Source: MED-G78 sp964546275 (GTDB taxonomy: Bacteria; Pseudomonadota; Gammaproteobacteria; Magnimaribacterales; D2472). From it: DNA of 27,689 bases. Under the pieces are notes generated by a model, which saw only the letters and a list, made by a program, of their open reading frames with translations, searched no databases and was not told the origin of the DNA. The stretch covers positions 1 to 27,689 of the forward strand of contig CAZJJG010000018.1 of assembly GCA_964546275.1 (NCBI GenBank), written 5' to 3'. The position numbers and the translations under genes are program-made. Below are positions 1 to 8,151 of this stretch, one piece after another. Position 1 is the first letter of the stretch. Each line of letters starts with the position of its first letter.

Positions 1-211
1 TATGCATTGAAGCTCCAGTTTGTGGGTTTCTTCCTTCACGTGCAGCTCTATGTCTAACTGAGAATGTTCCAAAACCAACTAGTGAAACGCTTTCGCCTTT
101 ACCTAGTGTATCTCCAACATTTGCTAACACTGAATCAACTGCTCTTGCAGCTGAAGCTTTTGACATATCACCATCTTGTGCAACCGCATCGACTAAATCT
201 GATTTATTCAT
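1..211 (-). CDS. hupB: DNA-binding protein HU (partial, C-terminus beyond window)
   Basis: Histone-like nucleoid protein that bends and compacts DNA as a dimer. The reading frame from the ATG at 209-211 runs open to the window edge (70 codons). It begins MNKSDLVDAVA, then DMSKASAARAVDSVL, then LVGFGTFSVRHRAARE, and reaches the GRNPQTG element that begins the DNA-binding beta arm. These are the HU/IHF hallmarks, and the spacing fits a ~90-residue HU. A strong Shine-Dalgarno sequence (GAGGAG, about 8 nt before the ATG) supports the start. It lies 80 bp downstream of lon on the same strand, as in E. coli lon-hupB, which favours the HU-beta assignment. A TTGACT hexamer upstream could be the -35 of its own promoter, but I see no good -10. 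The last ~20 residues are not in the window. Confidence 0.93.
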   Translation of the reverse strand, partial: MNKSDLVDAVAQDGDMSKASAARAVDSVLANVGDTLGKGESVSLVGFGTFSVRHRAAREGRNPQTGASMH

Positions 212-291
212 GTAATAACTCCTCTATAAAATTAAATAAACAGCCTCTATGAAAAGCTAATTGGCTCTAAAAGTCAAGTAAATAAAGGCTT

Positions 292-2700
292 TTAGTGAGT
301 TTGATTAATATCACTTTTTAGCTTACTTTTTGAACTTCGTATTTTTTTAGATGAAATTTGAGATTTCTTTAAAGGCATAGGTTCTTTTTCTAATGCATTT
401 GAAATAACTTCATCTATCCACTCTACTGTAATAATTTCTAAAGAGTCTAATATTTGATCTGGGATTTCAGTTAAATCTGCAGCATTTTCTTTGGGTAGAA
501 TAACTCTTTTAATACCACCTCTTTTTGCAGCTAATAGTTTTTCTTTAAGGCCACCAATTTTTAAAACCTGACCCCTTAAAGTAATTTCACCTGTCATTGC
601 AGTATCTGATCTTACTGGTATTTCAGTAAATGCAGAGATTAGAGCTGTACACATTCCAACTCCAGCTGACGGCCCATCCTTTGGTGTGGCGCCTTCAGGT
701 ACATGAATGTGGACATCGTATTTTTCGTAAAAATTATCAGGGATACCAAGAGCATTAGATCTAGATCTAACAACTGTAAGTGCGGCTTGAATTGATTCTT
801 GCATAACATCGCCCAAAGAGCCTGTCTTTATGACTCTTCCTTTTCCCGGCACGTTTGATGTTTCTATAGTTAAAAGCTCACCACCAACCTGAGTCCAAGC
901 TAAACCAGTTACTTGGCCAACAACATTAGATTTATCAGCAACTCCAAATTTAAATTTCTGAACTCCTGAGTAAACCTCTAAATTTTTATTATTAATAATG
1001 GTTGGATTTTTATCATTCTTTCCAGACATTAGTTTTTCTTTAACTACTTTTCTAAGTATTTTTGCAATTTGTCTTTCTAAACCTCTAACGCCAGCCTCTC
1101 TTGTGTAGTACCTAATTAGTGATAAAAATATTTGATCATCTAAAGATATTTCATTTTCTTTTAGTCCATTTCTTTCCATCTGTTTAGGTAAAAGATATTT
1201 CTTAGCAATTTTAGATTTCTCGTCCTCTATATATCCTGGAATTCTGATGATTTCCATTCTATCTAAAAGCGGAGTTGGAATATTCAAACTGTTAGCAGTG
1301 CAAACAAACATAACTTCTGAAAGATCGTAATCAACCTCAAGATAATGATCGCTAAATGTATTATTTTGTTCTGGATCAAGAACCTCTAGAAGAGCAGATG
1401 CAGGATCGCCCCTATTATCCATTCCCATTTTATCTATTTCGTCTAATAGAAATAATGGATTTTTAACACCAACTTTTGAAATCTTTTGAATAATTTTTCC
1501 AGGCATGGAGCCTATATAAGTTCTTCTGTGCCCTCTTATTTCTGACTCATCTCTTACTCCACCTAAAGACATTCGCACAAATTTTCTATTAGTTGCTCTG
1601 GCAATAGATTGTCCTAATGATGTTTTGCCAACCCCAGGAGGACCAACCAAGCAAAGCACGGGAGCTTTAAGTTTTTTAACTCTTTTTTGGACAGCAAGAT
1701 ACTCTAATATTCTTTCTTTAACTTCTTCTAAGCCGTAATGATCATCTTCTAAAATTTTTAAGGAAGCTTTTAAATCAGATTTTATCTTCCCTTTCTTTTT
1801 CCAAGGTACAGCTATTAAATAATCTAAATAGGAACGAGTTACTGATGCCTCAGCTGAAGTTGGAGCCATTAATTTAAATTTTGATAATTCACTTTTAGCT
1901 TTTTTGAGAGCATCTTCTGGCATCCCAGATATATTAATTTTATCTTCTAATTGCTCAAATTCATCACCTTCGCCATCTATTTCACCTAACTCTTTTTGTG
2001 CAGCTTTGATTTGCTCATTTAGGTAGTATTCGCGTTGAGATTTTTCCATCTGTTTTTTAACACGATCACGTATTTTCTTTTCTACATCTACTACATCTAA
2101 CTGAGACTCTATATAAGTTAAAACTGTTTCTGCTCGTTTTTGTATATCTGGTTGCTCTAGGACTTCTTGTTTTTTATTAAGGTCTATTGGTAAGTGACCT
2201 ACAACGGTATCAATTAATCGTGATAAATCATCTAAAGCCTCAACAGATGCAACAATTTCTTGGGGGATACGTTTTGTTACTGAAACATAATCTGCAAATT
2301 TTGCTTTAGTAAATCTTACAAGATTTGCAGCATCGGAAGCTTTCAGTGTTATATCATCAATTTCAGAAACTCGCGCTTTTGTATAAGCATCTTCTTCTAT
2401 AAGTTTATCTATTTTGCATCTCTTTAATCCCTCAACTAAAACCTTCATAGTTCCATCAGGAAGTTTAATTAACTGCAGGAGATTACTTATAGTTCCGTAA
2501 TGGTACATATCAGTGAATAAAGGATCTTCTTTAGAAGCATCCATTTGAGCTACAAGTACTAGCTTTTTGTCTGAGCTCATAGCAGCGTTTAAAGCTTCAA
2601 CTGATTTCTGCCTACCGACAAAAAGAGTTGTTACAACGCCCGGGAATACCACAAGGTCGCGTAAAGGAATAATAGGGTGATCTGTTTTAATAATTGTCAT
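292..2700 (-). CDS. lon: ATP-dependent protease La (Lon)
   Basis: Cytoplasmic AAA+ serine protease that degrades misfolded and short-lived regulatory proteins. The 802 residues are near the usual ~785-800. Order of parts: N-terminal substrate-binding domain (IPLRDLVVFPG near the start), a coiled, charged linker around 200-260, and the AAA+ module with Walker A GPPGVGKT at 353-360 and Walker B LFLLDEIDKM. The C-terminal protease domain has catalytic Ser678 in PKDGPSAG and Lys721 in GGLKEKLLAA, the standard Ser-Lys dyad. The tail past ~775 is basic and Lys/Ser-rich. It lies 30 bp downstream of clpX and 80 bp upstream of hupB, all on the minus strand, the classical gammaproteobacterial order. 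The Shine-Dalgarno is weak (AGG almost touching the ATG), so translation may depend on readthrough from the clp genes. Confidence 0.98.
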   Translation of the reverse strand: MTIIKTDHPIIPLRDLVVFPGVVTTLFVGRQKSVEALNAAMSSDKKLVLVAQMDASKEDPLFTDMYHYGTISNLLQLIKLPDGTMKVLVEGLKRCKIDKLIEEDAYTKARVSEIDDITLKASDAANLVRFTKAKFADYVSVTKRIPQEIVASVEALDDLSRLIDTVVGHLPIDLNKKQEVLEQPDIQKRAETVLTYIESQLDVVDVEKKIRDRVKKQMEKSQREYYLNEQIKAAQKELGEIDGEGDEFEQLEDKINISGMPEDALKKAKSELSKFKLMAPTSAEASVTRSYLDYLIAVPWKKKGKIKSDLKASLKILEDDHYGLEEVKERILEYLAVQKRVKKLKAPVLCLVGPPGVGKTSLGQSIARATNRKFVRMSLGGVRDESEIRGHRRTYIGSMPGKIIQKISKVGVKNPLFLLDEIDKMGMDNRGDPASALLEVLDPEQNNTFSDHYLEVDYDLSEVMFVCTANSLNIPTPLLDRMEIIRIPGYIEDEKSKIAKKYLLPKQMERNGLKENEISLDDQIFLSLIRYYTREAGVRGLERQIAKILRKVVKEKLMSGKNDKNPTIINNKNLEVYSGVQKFKFGVADKSNVVGQVTGLAWTQVGGELLTIETSNVPGKGRVIKTGSLGDVMQESIQAALTVVRSRSNALGIPDNFYEKYDVHIHVPEGATPKDGPSAGVGMCTALISAFTEIPVRSDTAMTGEITLRGQVLKIGGLKEKLLAAKRGGIKRVILPKENAADLTEIPDQILDSLEIITVEWIDEVISNALEKEPMPLKKSQISSKKIRSSKSKLKSDINQTH

Positions 2701-2730
2701 ACCTAATAGATAGGGACACTTATCAACTTA

Positions 2731-3993
2731 TCAATTGCCTGAAGAGGTTTTTTTATTAGCTGATTTAAAAAGCTTAATTGGTTCAGATGAATTATTAGCA
2801 GAATTTTCATCAATAATAACCTTTTCAAGGTCAGCATCAGGTAATTCAAACATAGTATTCAAGAGAATATTTTCTAAAATTGATCTCAAGCCCCTGGCTC
2901 CTGTTTTTCTTTTAATGGCTTGTTTAGCAATTTCTGTTAAAGCTTCTTTCCTAAAGGAAAGATCTACATTATCAATTTCAAATAAATGCTTATACTGATT
3001 TATAAGAGCATTCTTAGGCTCTTGCAAGATTCTTACTAAAGCATCTTGGTCTAATTCATGCAGAGTTGTAATAACTGGCAATCTGCCAACAAACTCTGGA
3101 ATTAAGCCATACTTAACTAAATCTTCAGGCTCAATATTATCAATTTCTGCATGAAGAGATAAGACATTATTATCAACTTTGGAAACCTCTGCTCCAAAAC
3201 CAATACCGGTATTATCCGTTCTGTTTTTAATAACTTTATCTAGTCCTGAGAAAGCGCCACCACAAATAAATAAAATATTTGAAGTATCGATTTGAATAAA
3301 CTCTTGTTGAGGATGCTTTCTGCCTCCTTGAGGCGGAATTGAAGCAACAGTTCCTTCGATAAGCTTTAGTAAAGCTTGCTGAACACCTTCACCGGAAACG
3401 TCTCTTGTAATAGAAGGATTATCAGATTTTCTAGCAATCTTATCTATTTCATCAATGTAAACGATACCTAATTGGGCTTTATCTGGATCATAATCACATT
3501 TTTGTAAAAGCTTCTGAATAATATTCTCAACATCTTCACCAACATATCCAGCTTCAGTTAAAGTTGTAGCGTCAGCTATAGTAAATGGAACATTTAGAAT
3601 TTTTGCTAATGTTTGAGCTAATAAGGTTTTTCCACTTCCAGTTGGACCTAAGAGTAAGACATTACTTTTTTGAAGTTCAATGTCTGAAGAATTAGAAGAA
3701 GTTGCTCTTAATCTTTTGTAATGATTATAAACAGCTACTGATAGTGTTTTCTTGGCTTTATCTTGACCTATTACGTAGTCATCTAACTGCTTATAAATAT
3801 CAAGCGGTGAAGGAAGCTCTTCAAGAGGATCTACTTCTTCACTCTTAACCTCTTCTTCAATTATGTCGTTACATAGATCTACGCATTCATTACAGATATA
3901 AACGCTAGGTCCGGCTATGAGTTTTTTAACATCATCCTGAACCTTTCCGCAAAAAGAACAATTTAACTTATCTGTAGATTCCTTACTTGGCAT
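2731..3993 (-). CDS. clpX: ClpX, ATPase/unfoldase subunit of ClpXP protease
   Basis: AAA+ hexamer that recognises tagged substrates, unfolds them and feeds them to ClpP. Numbering from the chosen start: N-terminal zinc-binding domain with Cys12, Cys15, Cys34 and Cys37; Walker A GPTGSGKT at 116-123; Walker B IVYIDEIDKI; pore loop GYVGED; RKH-loop GGRKHP; and the ClpP-docking IGF tripeptide in TGIGFGAEV. Length (420 aa) matches the ~424 of E. coli. Start choice: an in-frame ATG at 4002 has AGGG touching it (spacing 0), while the ATG at 3993 has the same AGGG nine nt upstream, so 3993 (MPSKES) is preferred. This overlaps the end of clpP by 11 nt and suggests coupled translation. Its other neighbour is lon, 30 bp downstream. 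Confidence 0.97.
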   Translation of the reverse strand: MPSKESTDKLNCSFCGKVQDDVKKLIAGPSVYICNECVDLCNDIIEEEVKSEEVDPLEELPSPLDIYKQLDDYVIGQDKAKKTLSVAVYNHYKRLRATSSNSSDIELQKSNVLLLGPTGSGKTLLAQTLAKILNVPFTIADATTLTEAGYVGEDVENIIQKLLQKCDYDPDKAQLGIVYIDEIDKIARKSDNPSITRDVSGEGVQQALLKLIEGTVASIPPQGGRKHPQQEFIQIDTSNILFICGGAFSGLDKVIKNRTDNTGIGFGAEVSKVDNNVLSLHAEIDNIEPEDLVKYGLIPEFVGRLPVITTLHELDQDALVRILQEPKNALINQYKHLFEIDNVDLSFRKEALTEIAKQAIKRKTGARGLRSILENILLNTMFELPDADLEKVIIDENSANNSSEPIKLFKSANKKTSSGN

Positions 3994-4597
3994 TTTTTGC
4001 ATCCCTAGATTCTAATATAGCATCAACAATACCATATTTTTTAGCAGCTTCAGCGTCAAGAAAATTATCTCTATCTGTATCTTTTTCAATTTGTTTAATT
4101 GTTTTCTTTGCATGCTTAGCTAATATTTCATTAACTATTTTTTTGGCATGTAAAATTTCTTTAGCATGAATTTCAAAGTCTGATGCCTGTCCCTGGAATC
4201 CTCCCAGCGGCTGATGAATCATTATTCTTGAGTTAGGAAGTGCATATCTTTTTTTATCAGCTCCACCTGCTAAAAGAAGAGCTCCCATGCTTGCTGCCTG
4301 ACCAATACATAATGTTGAAATAGATGGTGCAACAAACTGCATCGTGTCATAGATTGCTAAACCTGCAGAAATGCTTCCGCCAGGTGAATTAATATAAATA
4401 CTAATATCTTTTTCTGGATTCTCTGACTCTAAAAATAATAACTGGGCAACAACAAGATTAGAAATATAGTCGTCAATAGGTCCAGAAAGGAATATCACTC
4501 TTTCTTTAAGTAGACGTGAGTAGATATCAAAGGATCTTTCGCCTCGAGATGTTTGCTCAACGACCATTGGTATTAATGCTGAATTATATTGTTCCAT
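3983..4597 (-). CDS. clpP: ClpP, proteolytic subunit of Clp protease
   Basis: Serine peptidase that forms the double-heptamer chamber used by ClpX. The catalytic triad is intact: Ser103 in GQAASMGA, His128 in MIHQPLGG and Asp177 in DTDRDNFLDA, at the same spacing as E. coli Ser111/His136/Asp185 (precursor numbering). The N-terminal part PMVVEQTSRGERSFDIYSRL is typical. The preceding ~10 residues resemble the short processed propeptide. At 204 residues it is full length. It sits 10 bp after tig and overlaps clpX, so tig-clpP-clpX looks like one transcription unit, matching the conserved gammaproteobacterial locus in which nascent-chain folding and degradation genes are linked. Confidence 0.98.
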   Translation of the reverse strand: MEQYNSALIPMVVEQTSRGERSFDIYSRLLKERVIFLSGPIDDYISNLVVAQLLFLESENPEKDISIYINSPGGSISAGLAIYDTMQFVAPSISTLCIGQAASMGALLLAGGADKKRYALPNSRIMIHQPLGGFQGQASDFEIHAKEILHAKKIVNEILAKHAKKTIKQIEKDTDRDNFLDAEAAKKYGIVDAILESRDAKNAK

Positions 4598-4607
4598 ATT
4601 CTTTCTC

Positions 4608-5906
4608 TTATTTATTAGCTAACTCTGAGAATTTTATAACCTTATTCTTAGACTTAAGATCATTTTCTAATTTTTCAATAAGCTGATTCTCTAAAACCAT
4701 CATATTAAATTGCTCAAGCTGCTTTGGTTGTCCAAAAACCCATGTTTCAAACTGCTCAGGGTCTTTATACTTTTTAGCTTCTTCTGCAATAAACTCTTTG
4801 AGCTTATCATTCTCAACTTTAATTTCATAGAATTTAATTAATTCTGCAAATAATAAGTCCAACCTAACTCTTTTAGATGCATCATCTTTAAATGAATCTA
4901 TAGGAAATAAGTCAGCTTCTGCGGTTTCCACGCTTTGACCAATTCTCATAAGAGCATCTTTTCTCATTAATTCAGATTGCTCATTAACAGTAGCATTAGG
5001 AGCATTAAAAGTATGAGCTTTTAGCAATAATTCATAAATAGATTCTTTGGTTAAGGCCTTCTCCTGCATTTCAACCTCTTTATCCATTCTTATTTTGATT
5101 TCAGATTTAAATGCAGCCTCATCCTCAACTTCCATGCTTAGTTTTTCAAATAAATCTTTATTTATCTCAGCAATTTTGTTTTCTTGAACCGATGTAAGTT
5201 TGATATCAAACTCTGCATCTTTGCCAGCTAAATCTGCTTTAAAGTAATCATCAGGAAAATTTGCTTTTATTGTGAAATCTGTTCCAGGCTCTTTGTCTAA
5301 AAGGCTGTCTTCAAAACCAGGAATCATGGATTTACTACCTAATACTAGCTTAAATTCCTTAGCACTATTACCTTCAAAAGGTTCTCCATCTACCCTTCCC
5401 TCAAAATCCATAACAAGCTGGTCATCATTTTGAGATTTTCGTGAGACATCTTCCCAATCTCCGTATCTAGAACGAATATCATCAATAGCTAGATCTAAAT
5501 CTGTATCTTCAATTTCAATAGTATGCTTTTCATAACTAGACCATCTAGATAATTTAACTTTGATATCAGGAAAAATTTCAAAAACTGCAGAATATTGAAT
5601 TGGTTTTTCAGGATCATCGCTTTCTATGCTAACAGCTGGAACACATGCTGGTTTAATTTTATTCTCAGCAAGCTCCTTTGGATAGGAATCTTGAATCAAT
5701 TCATTAATAACGTCAGCATGAATAGAAGGACCGTATCTTTGCTCTAAGACTTCAGTAGGCACCTTACCTTTTCTAAAGCCATCAAGCTTAGCTGTGCCTC
5801 TTATTTTATTTATCTTGCCATCAAACTTAGATTTGTATTCCTCAACTGGAACAGTTACCTCTAATTTTCTTTCAAGATCTTTTAATTTTTTTACTTTACT
5901 TGTCAT
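4608..5906 (-). CDS. tig: Trigger factor, ribosome-associated chaperone / prolyl isomerase
   Basis: Binds near the ribosome exit tunnel and shields nascent chains. The N-terminal domain contains GFRKGKVP, the ribosome-docking signature (GFRxGxxP). It is followed by the FKBP-like PPIase segment (about 150-240, with VMDFEGRVDGEPFEG) and the helical C-terminal chaperone domain. Start choice: the frame extends to a TTG at 5918, but the ATG at 5906 has a GGA seven nt upstream and gives 432 residues, the same length as the E. coli protein. I therefore use MTSKVKK as the N-terminus. It is the first protein gene of the tig-clpP-clpX-lon block. Only 19 nt separate it from the 3' end of tRNA-His, so its message is probably released from, or reads through, a tRNA-containing transcript. 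Confidence 0.97.
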   Translation of the reverse strand: MTSKVKKLKDLERKLEVTVPVEEYKSKFDGKINKIRGTAKLDGFRKGKVPTEVLEQRYGPSIHADVINELIQDSYPKELAENKIKPACVPAVSIESDDPEKPIQYSAVFEIFPDIKVKLSRWSSYEKHTIEIEDTDLDLAIDDIRSRYGDWEDVSRKSQNDDQLVMDFEGRVDGEPFEGNSAKEFKLVLGSKSMIPGFEDSLLDKEPGTDFTIKANFPDDYFKADLAGKDAEFDIKLTSVQENKIAEINKDLFEKLSMEVEDEAAFKSEIKIRMDKEVEMQEKALTKESIYELLLKAHTFNAPNATVNEQSELMRKDALMRIGQSVETAEADLFPIDSFKDDASKRVRLDLLFAELIKFYEIKVENDKLKEFIAEEAKKYKDPEQFETWVFGQPKQLEQFNMMVLENQLIEKLENDLKSKNKVIKFSELANK

Positions 5907-5925
5907 GATTAATTCCAAAAATAAA

Positions 5926-6003
5926 TGGGGCGAGCGATGGGGTTCGAACCCACGGCCTCCGGAGCCACAATCCAGCGCTCTAACCTACTGAGCTACGCCC
6001 GCC
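5926..6003 (-). tRNA. tRNA-His (GTG anticodon)
   Basis: The minus strand folds into a full cloverleaf: acceptor GCGGGCG/CGCTCGC, anticodon stem CTGGA/TCCGG around loop TTGTGGC (anticodon GTG), and T-arm with TTCGAAC. The histidine-specific features are present: an encoded extra G at position -1 (6003) opposite a C discriminator. CCA is encoded (5926-5928). It is transcribed toward tig, 19 nt away. Confidence 0.97.
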
Positions 6004-6015
6004 AAGAAACGAGAC

Positions 6016-6039
6016 ATTATAGATTAAAAATCTTATAAT
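6016..6039. promoter_or_regulatory. Back-to-back -10 elements in a near-palindrome between tRNA-His and the dehydrogenase gene
   Basis: TATAAT occurs on the minus strand at 6021-6016, about 13 nt before tRNA-His, and on the plus strand at 6034-6039, about 28 nt before the GTG at 6067. Between them is the dyad AGATT-aaa-AATCT, so 6016-6039 is almost symmetrical. No clear -35 hexamer was found for either. Divergent promoters are an inference; chance TATAAT matches are common in DNA this AT-rich. Confidence 0.4.
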
Positions 6040-6066
6040 TTAGTTTTTTAAAGAGGTTTTTTTATT

Positions 6067-7467
6067 GTGAGTGATTTTTTAAGCGACACGACCAAGTTTG
6101 TAAATAAAGCTCTTAAGCACTCTGATATATCCCCCGGTTTAGCTAATAAGATTATTACCTGTAATTCAACCTATACCGTAAGATTTGGGGTTAGATTACG
6201 TGACGATATTTATACATTTGAGGGATGGAGATCAGTTCATTCAGAACATATGGAGCCTACAAAAGGTGGGATTAGATATGATTTAGCAACTCATGCTGAA
6301 GAAGTTGAAGCTCTTGCTGCTCTTATGTCATATAAAAATGCCATTATTAATGTCCCATTTGGTGGCTCTAAGGGCGGTCTAAGAATTGATCCATCTCAAT
6401 GGACAAAAAAAGAAATGGAAAAAATTACTAGAAGGTTTGCTCAAGAGCTTATTAAAAGAGATTTAATTAGTCCTGCAATGAATGTTCCAGCCCCTGATAT
6501 TGGAACCTCATCAACTGAAATGGCATGGATTGCAGATGAATATAGAAAAATTAATCCTGCAGATATTAATGCAGCAGCATGTGTAACTGGAAAACCTGCT
6601 AATAAAAATGGCTTGGATGGAAGAGAAGAAGCCACAGGTCGAGGTGTTCAGTTTGTTATAAGAGAATTTTTTAGAAATTCTGATCTTCTTAAATTAGTTA
6701 AGCTTGATAATAATTTATCTACCAAATCTTTTATTTTGCAAGGATTTGGAAATGTTGGCTACCATGTATCAAAATTTCTTACTGAAGATGATGGCGCTAA
6801 ATTGATTGGCATTGCTGAATATAATGGTGGTATTTTTAACGAAGATGGAATTAATGTTGAACATGCAAAAAAATATTTTCTTAAAAATAGAACATTTGAA
6901 AAATATCCAAAAGCTACATTTATTAAAGATGCCGCTTTATTGCTTAAAAGAAAATGTGATATTTTAATCCCGGCAGCAAGAGAAGATGTAATTACTGAAA
7001 AAAATGCTGAAGATGTCTCTGCTAAATTAATTGTTGAGGCTGCAAATGGGCCTATTAGCTATAAAGGCAATCAAATACTTAATAGAAAGAAAATTTTTGT
7101 AATTCCAGATATCTTGGCAAACTCTGGAGGTGTGGCAGTAAGTTATTTTGAGTGGACTAAAAATATAAGGCATATGAGATTTGGAAGATTAGAAAAAAGA
7201 AGAAATCAATTACAGCTAAATAATTTAATTGCAGCCATTGAATCTATGACAGGAAAATCAATGCCTAAAAAATATAAAGATAATTTTATGGATGGAATTG
7301 AGGAGATAGACCTAATAAGATCTGGGCTCGATGACATGATGATAGATGGTTTTCAGTCAGTAAAAAAAGAGTTTTTAGAAACTAAAAATATTCCAGATTT
7401 TAGGACAGCTGCGTTTAAAGTTGCTATTGAAAAAATAGCTATGTCATATGACTCGATAGGTTTGTAA
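6067..7467 (+). CDS. Glu/Leu/Phe/Val-family amino-acid dehydrogenase, probable NAD-type glutamate dehydrogenase
   Basis: Reversible oxidative deamination of an amino acid (probably glutamate to 2-oxoglutarate plus ammonia) in the cytoplasm. The catalytic domain shows EPTKGGIRYD and PFGGSKGGLRIDP, with the PROSITE active-site Lys at residue 102, then VPAPDIGTSSTEM. The nucleotide-binding domain has GFGNVG at 226-231, with an acidic Glu at the end of the second beta strand (GIAEYNGG), which leans toward NAD rather than NADP. At 466 residues it has the normal two-domain length. The start is GTG, supported by AAGAGG ten nt upstream; I see no better ATG. It stands alone on the plus strand between two minus-strand units. 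Substrate (Glu versus another member of the GLFV family) cannot be settled by reading. Confidence 0.9.
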   Translation: MSDFLSDTTKFVNKALKHSDISPGLANKIITCNSTYTVRFGVRLRDDIYTFEGWRSVHSEHMEPTKGGIRYDLATHAEEVEALAALMSYKNAIINVPFGGSKGGLRIDPSQWTKKEMEKITRRFAQELIKRDLISPAMNVPAPDIGTSSTEMAWIADEYRKINPADINAAACVTGKPANKNGLDGREEATGRGVQFVIREFFRNSDLLKLVKLDNNLSTKSFILQGFGNVGYHVSKFLTEDDGAKLIGIAEYNGGIFNEDGINVEHAKKYFLKNRTFEKYPKATFIKDAALLLKRKCDILIPAAREDVITEKNAEDVSAKLIVEAANGPISYKGNQILNRKKIFVIPDILANSGGVAVSYFEWTKNIRHMRFGRLEKRRNQLQLNNLIAAIESMTGKSMPKKYKDNFMDGIEEIDLIRSGLDDMMIDGFQSVKKEFLETKNIPDFRTAAFKVAIEKIAMSYDSIGL

Positions 7468-7503
7468 TCTTTATTTCAATCTTAGCTTTTAATTCTTGAT
7501 ATT

Positions 7504-8151
7504 TTATGAAGATGGAAAGTAAATAGGGTCAGAGATTTCATCCCATTCTTCATAATTAAGCATAATTTCTTTAAAAAGACTTGAATCTATAAAATTATTA
7601 AGAATTTTTTGAACCTTATTTATATCTGATTGAGCATCAAACCAAATAATATCAGCTATCTTGTATTGCCTGATAAACGGTAAAATTGAAATATCTAATT
7701 TATTTAATTTGTCTCCAAAGATCCATGCGTCACTAGCAATAATATTTTCTAATTCAAGCAAAATTTGAAAACACGCATTTCTATGGAATTCTAAATCTGA
7801 ATCTTTATATCTATTTGAATACTTATATCTATCTAGATGATATTTAAATTTATCATCAAAAATAGAGATTAGAGACTCGGTTAACTCAATTTGAGTTTGA
7901 TCTATATTTCCTTTAAATACATCAATTTTATCTAAAACCCAATTAATAATTTCAATACTTTCATCAATAACTTTATCTTCTAATATTAAAACTGGTACTG
8001 TTCCTTTAGGTGAAATCTCTAACATATGGTCAGGTTTATTATTAAGTCTAACTTCTCTTAATTCACATTGTATATTTGCAAGCTTAAGAGCTATCCTTGC
8101 TCTCATTGCATATGGACATCTTTTAAATGAATAAAGTATTGGTTTTAACAT
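7504..8151 (-). CDS. Glutathione S-transferase-fold protein
   Basis: Cytoplasmic thiol protein with a thioredoxin-like N-terminal domain and a helical C-terminal domain. The N-terminus reads YSFKRCPYAMRARIAL with Cys12-Pro-Tyr-Ala, as in omega/glutaredoxin-2-like GSTs. KGTVPVL supplies the cis-proline (Pro53), and Glu64-Ser65 (DES) is the usual gamma-glutamyl contact. Length (215) is typical. The CPYA motif favours a Cys-based thiol transferase or reductase over a Tyr/Ser conjugating enzyme; the substrate is unknown. The start overlaps the end of trhO by 7 nt, so the two are very probably translated from one message. No obvious Shine-Dalgarno precedes it, which again suggests coupling. Confidence 0.85.
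   Translation of the reverse strand: MLKPILYSFKRCPYAMRARIALKLANIQCELREVRLNNKPDHMLEISPKGTVPVLILEDKVIDESIEIINWVLDKIDVFKGNIDQTQIELTESLISIFDDKFKYHLDRYKYSNRYKDSDLEFHRNACFQILLELENIIASDAWIFGDKLNKLDISILPFIRQYKIADIIWFDAQSDINKVQKILNNFIDSSLFKEIMLNYEEWDEISDPIYFPSS

Noticed and set aside
64..252. Plus-strand open frame of 62 codons at the left edge
   Set aside because: It is antisense to hupB, has low-complexity Leu/His composition and no family resemblance; hupB on the other strand is certain.
267..295. Inverted repeat CTAAAAG...CTTTTAG between hupB and lon as a terminator
   Set aside because: Only 7 AT-rich pairs with a 15-nt loop and no U-tract; easily chance in this composition.
5794..5991. Plus-strand open frame across the tig start and tRNA-His
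   Set aside because: The 'GSNPRPPEP' style end is antisense tRNA read as protein, and the rest is antisense tig.
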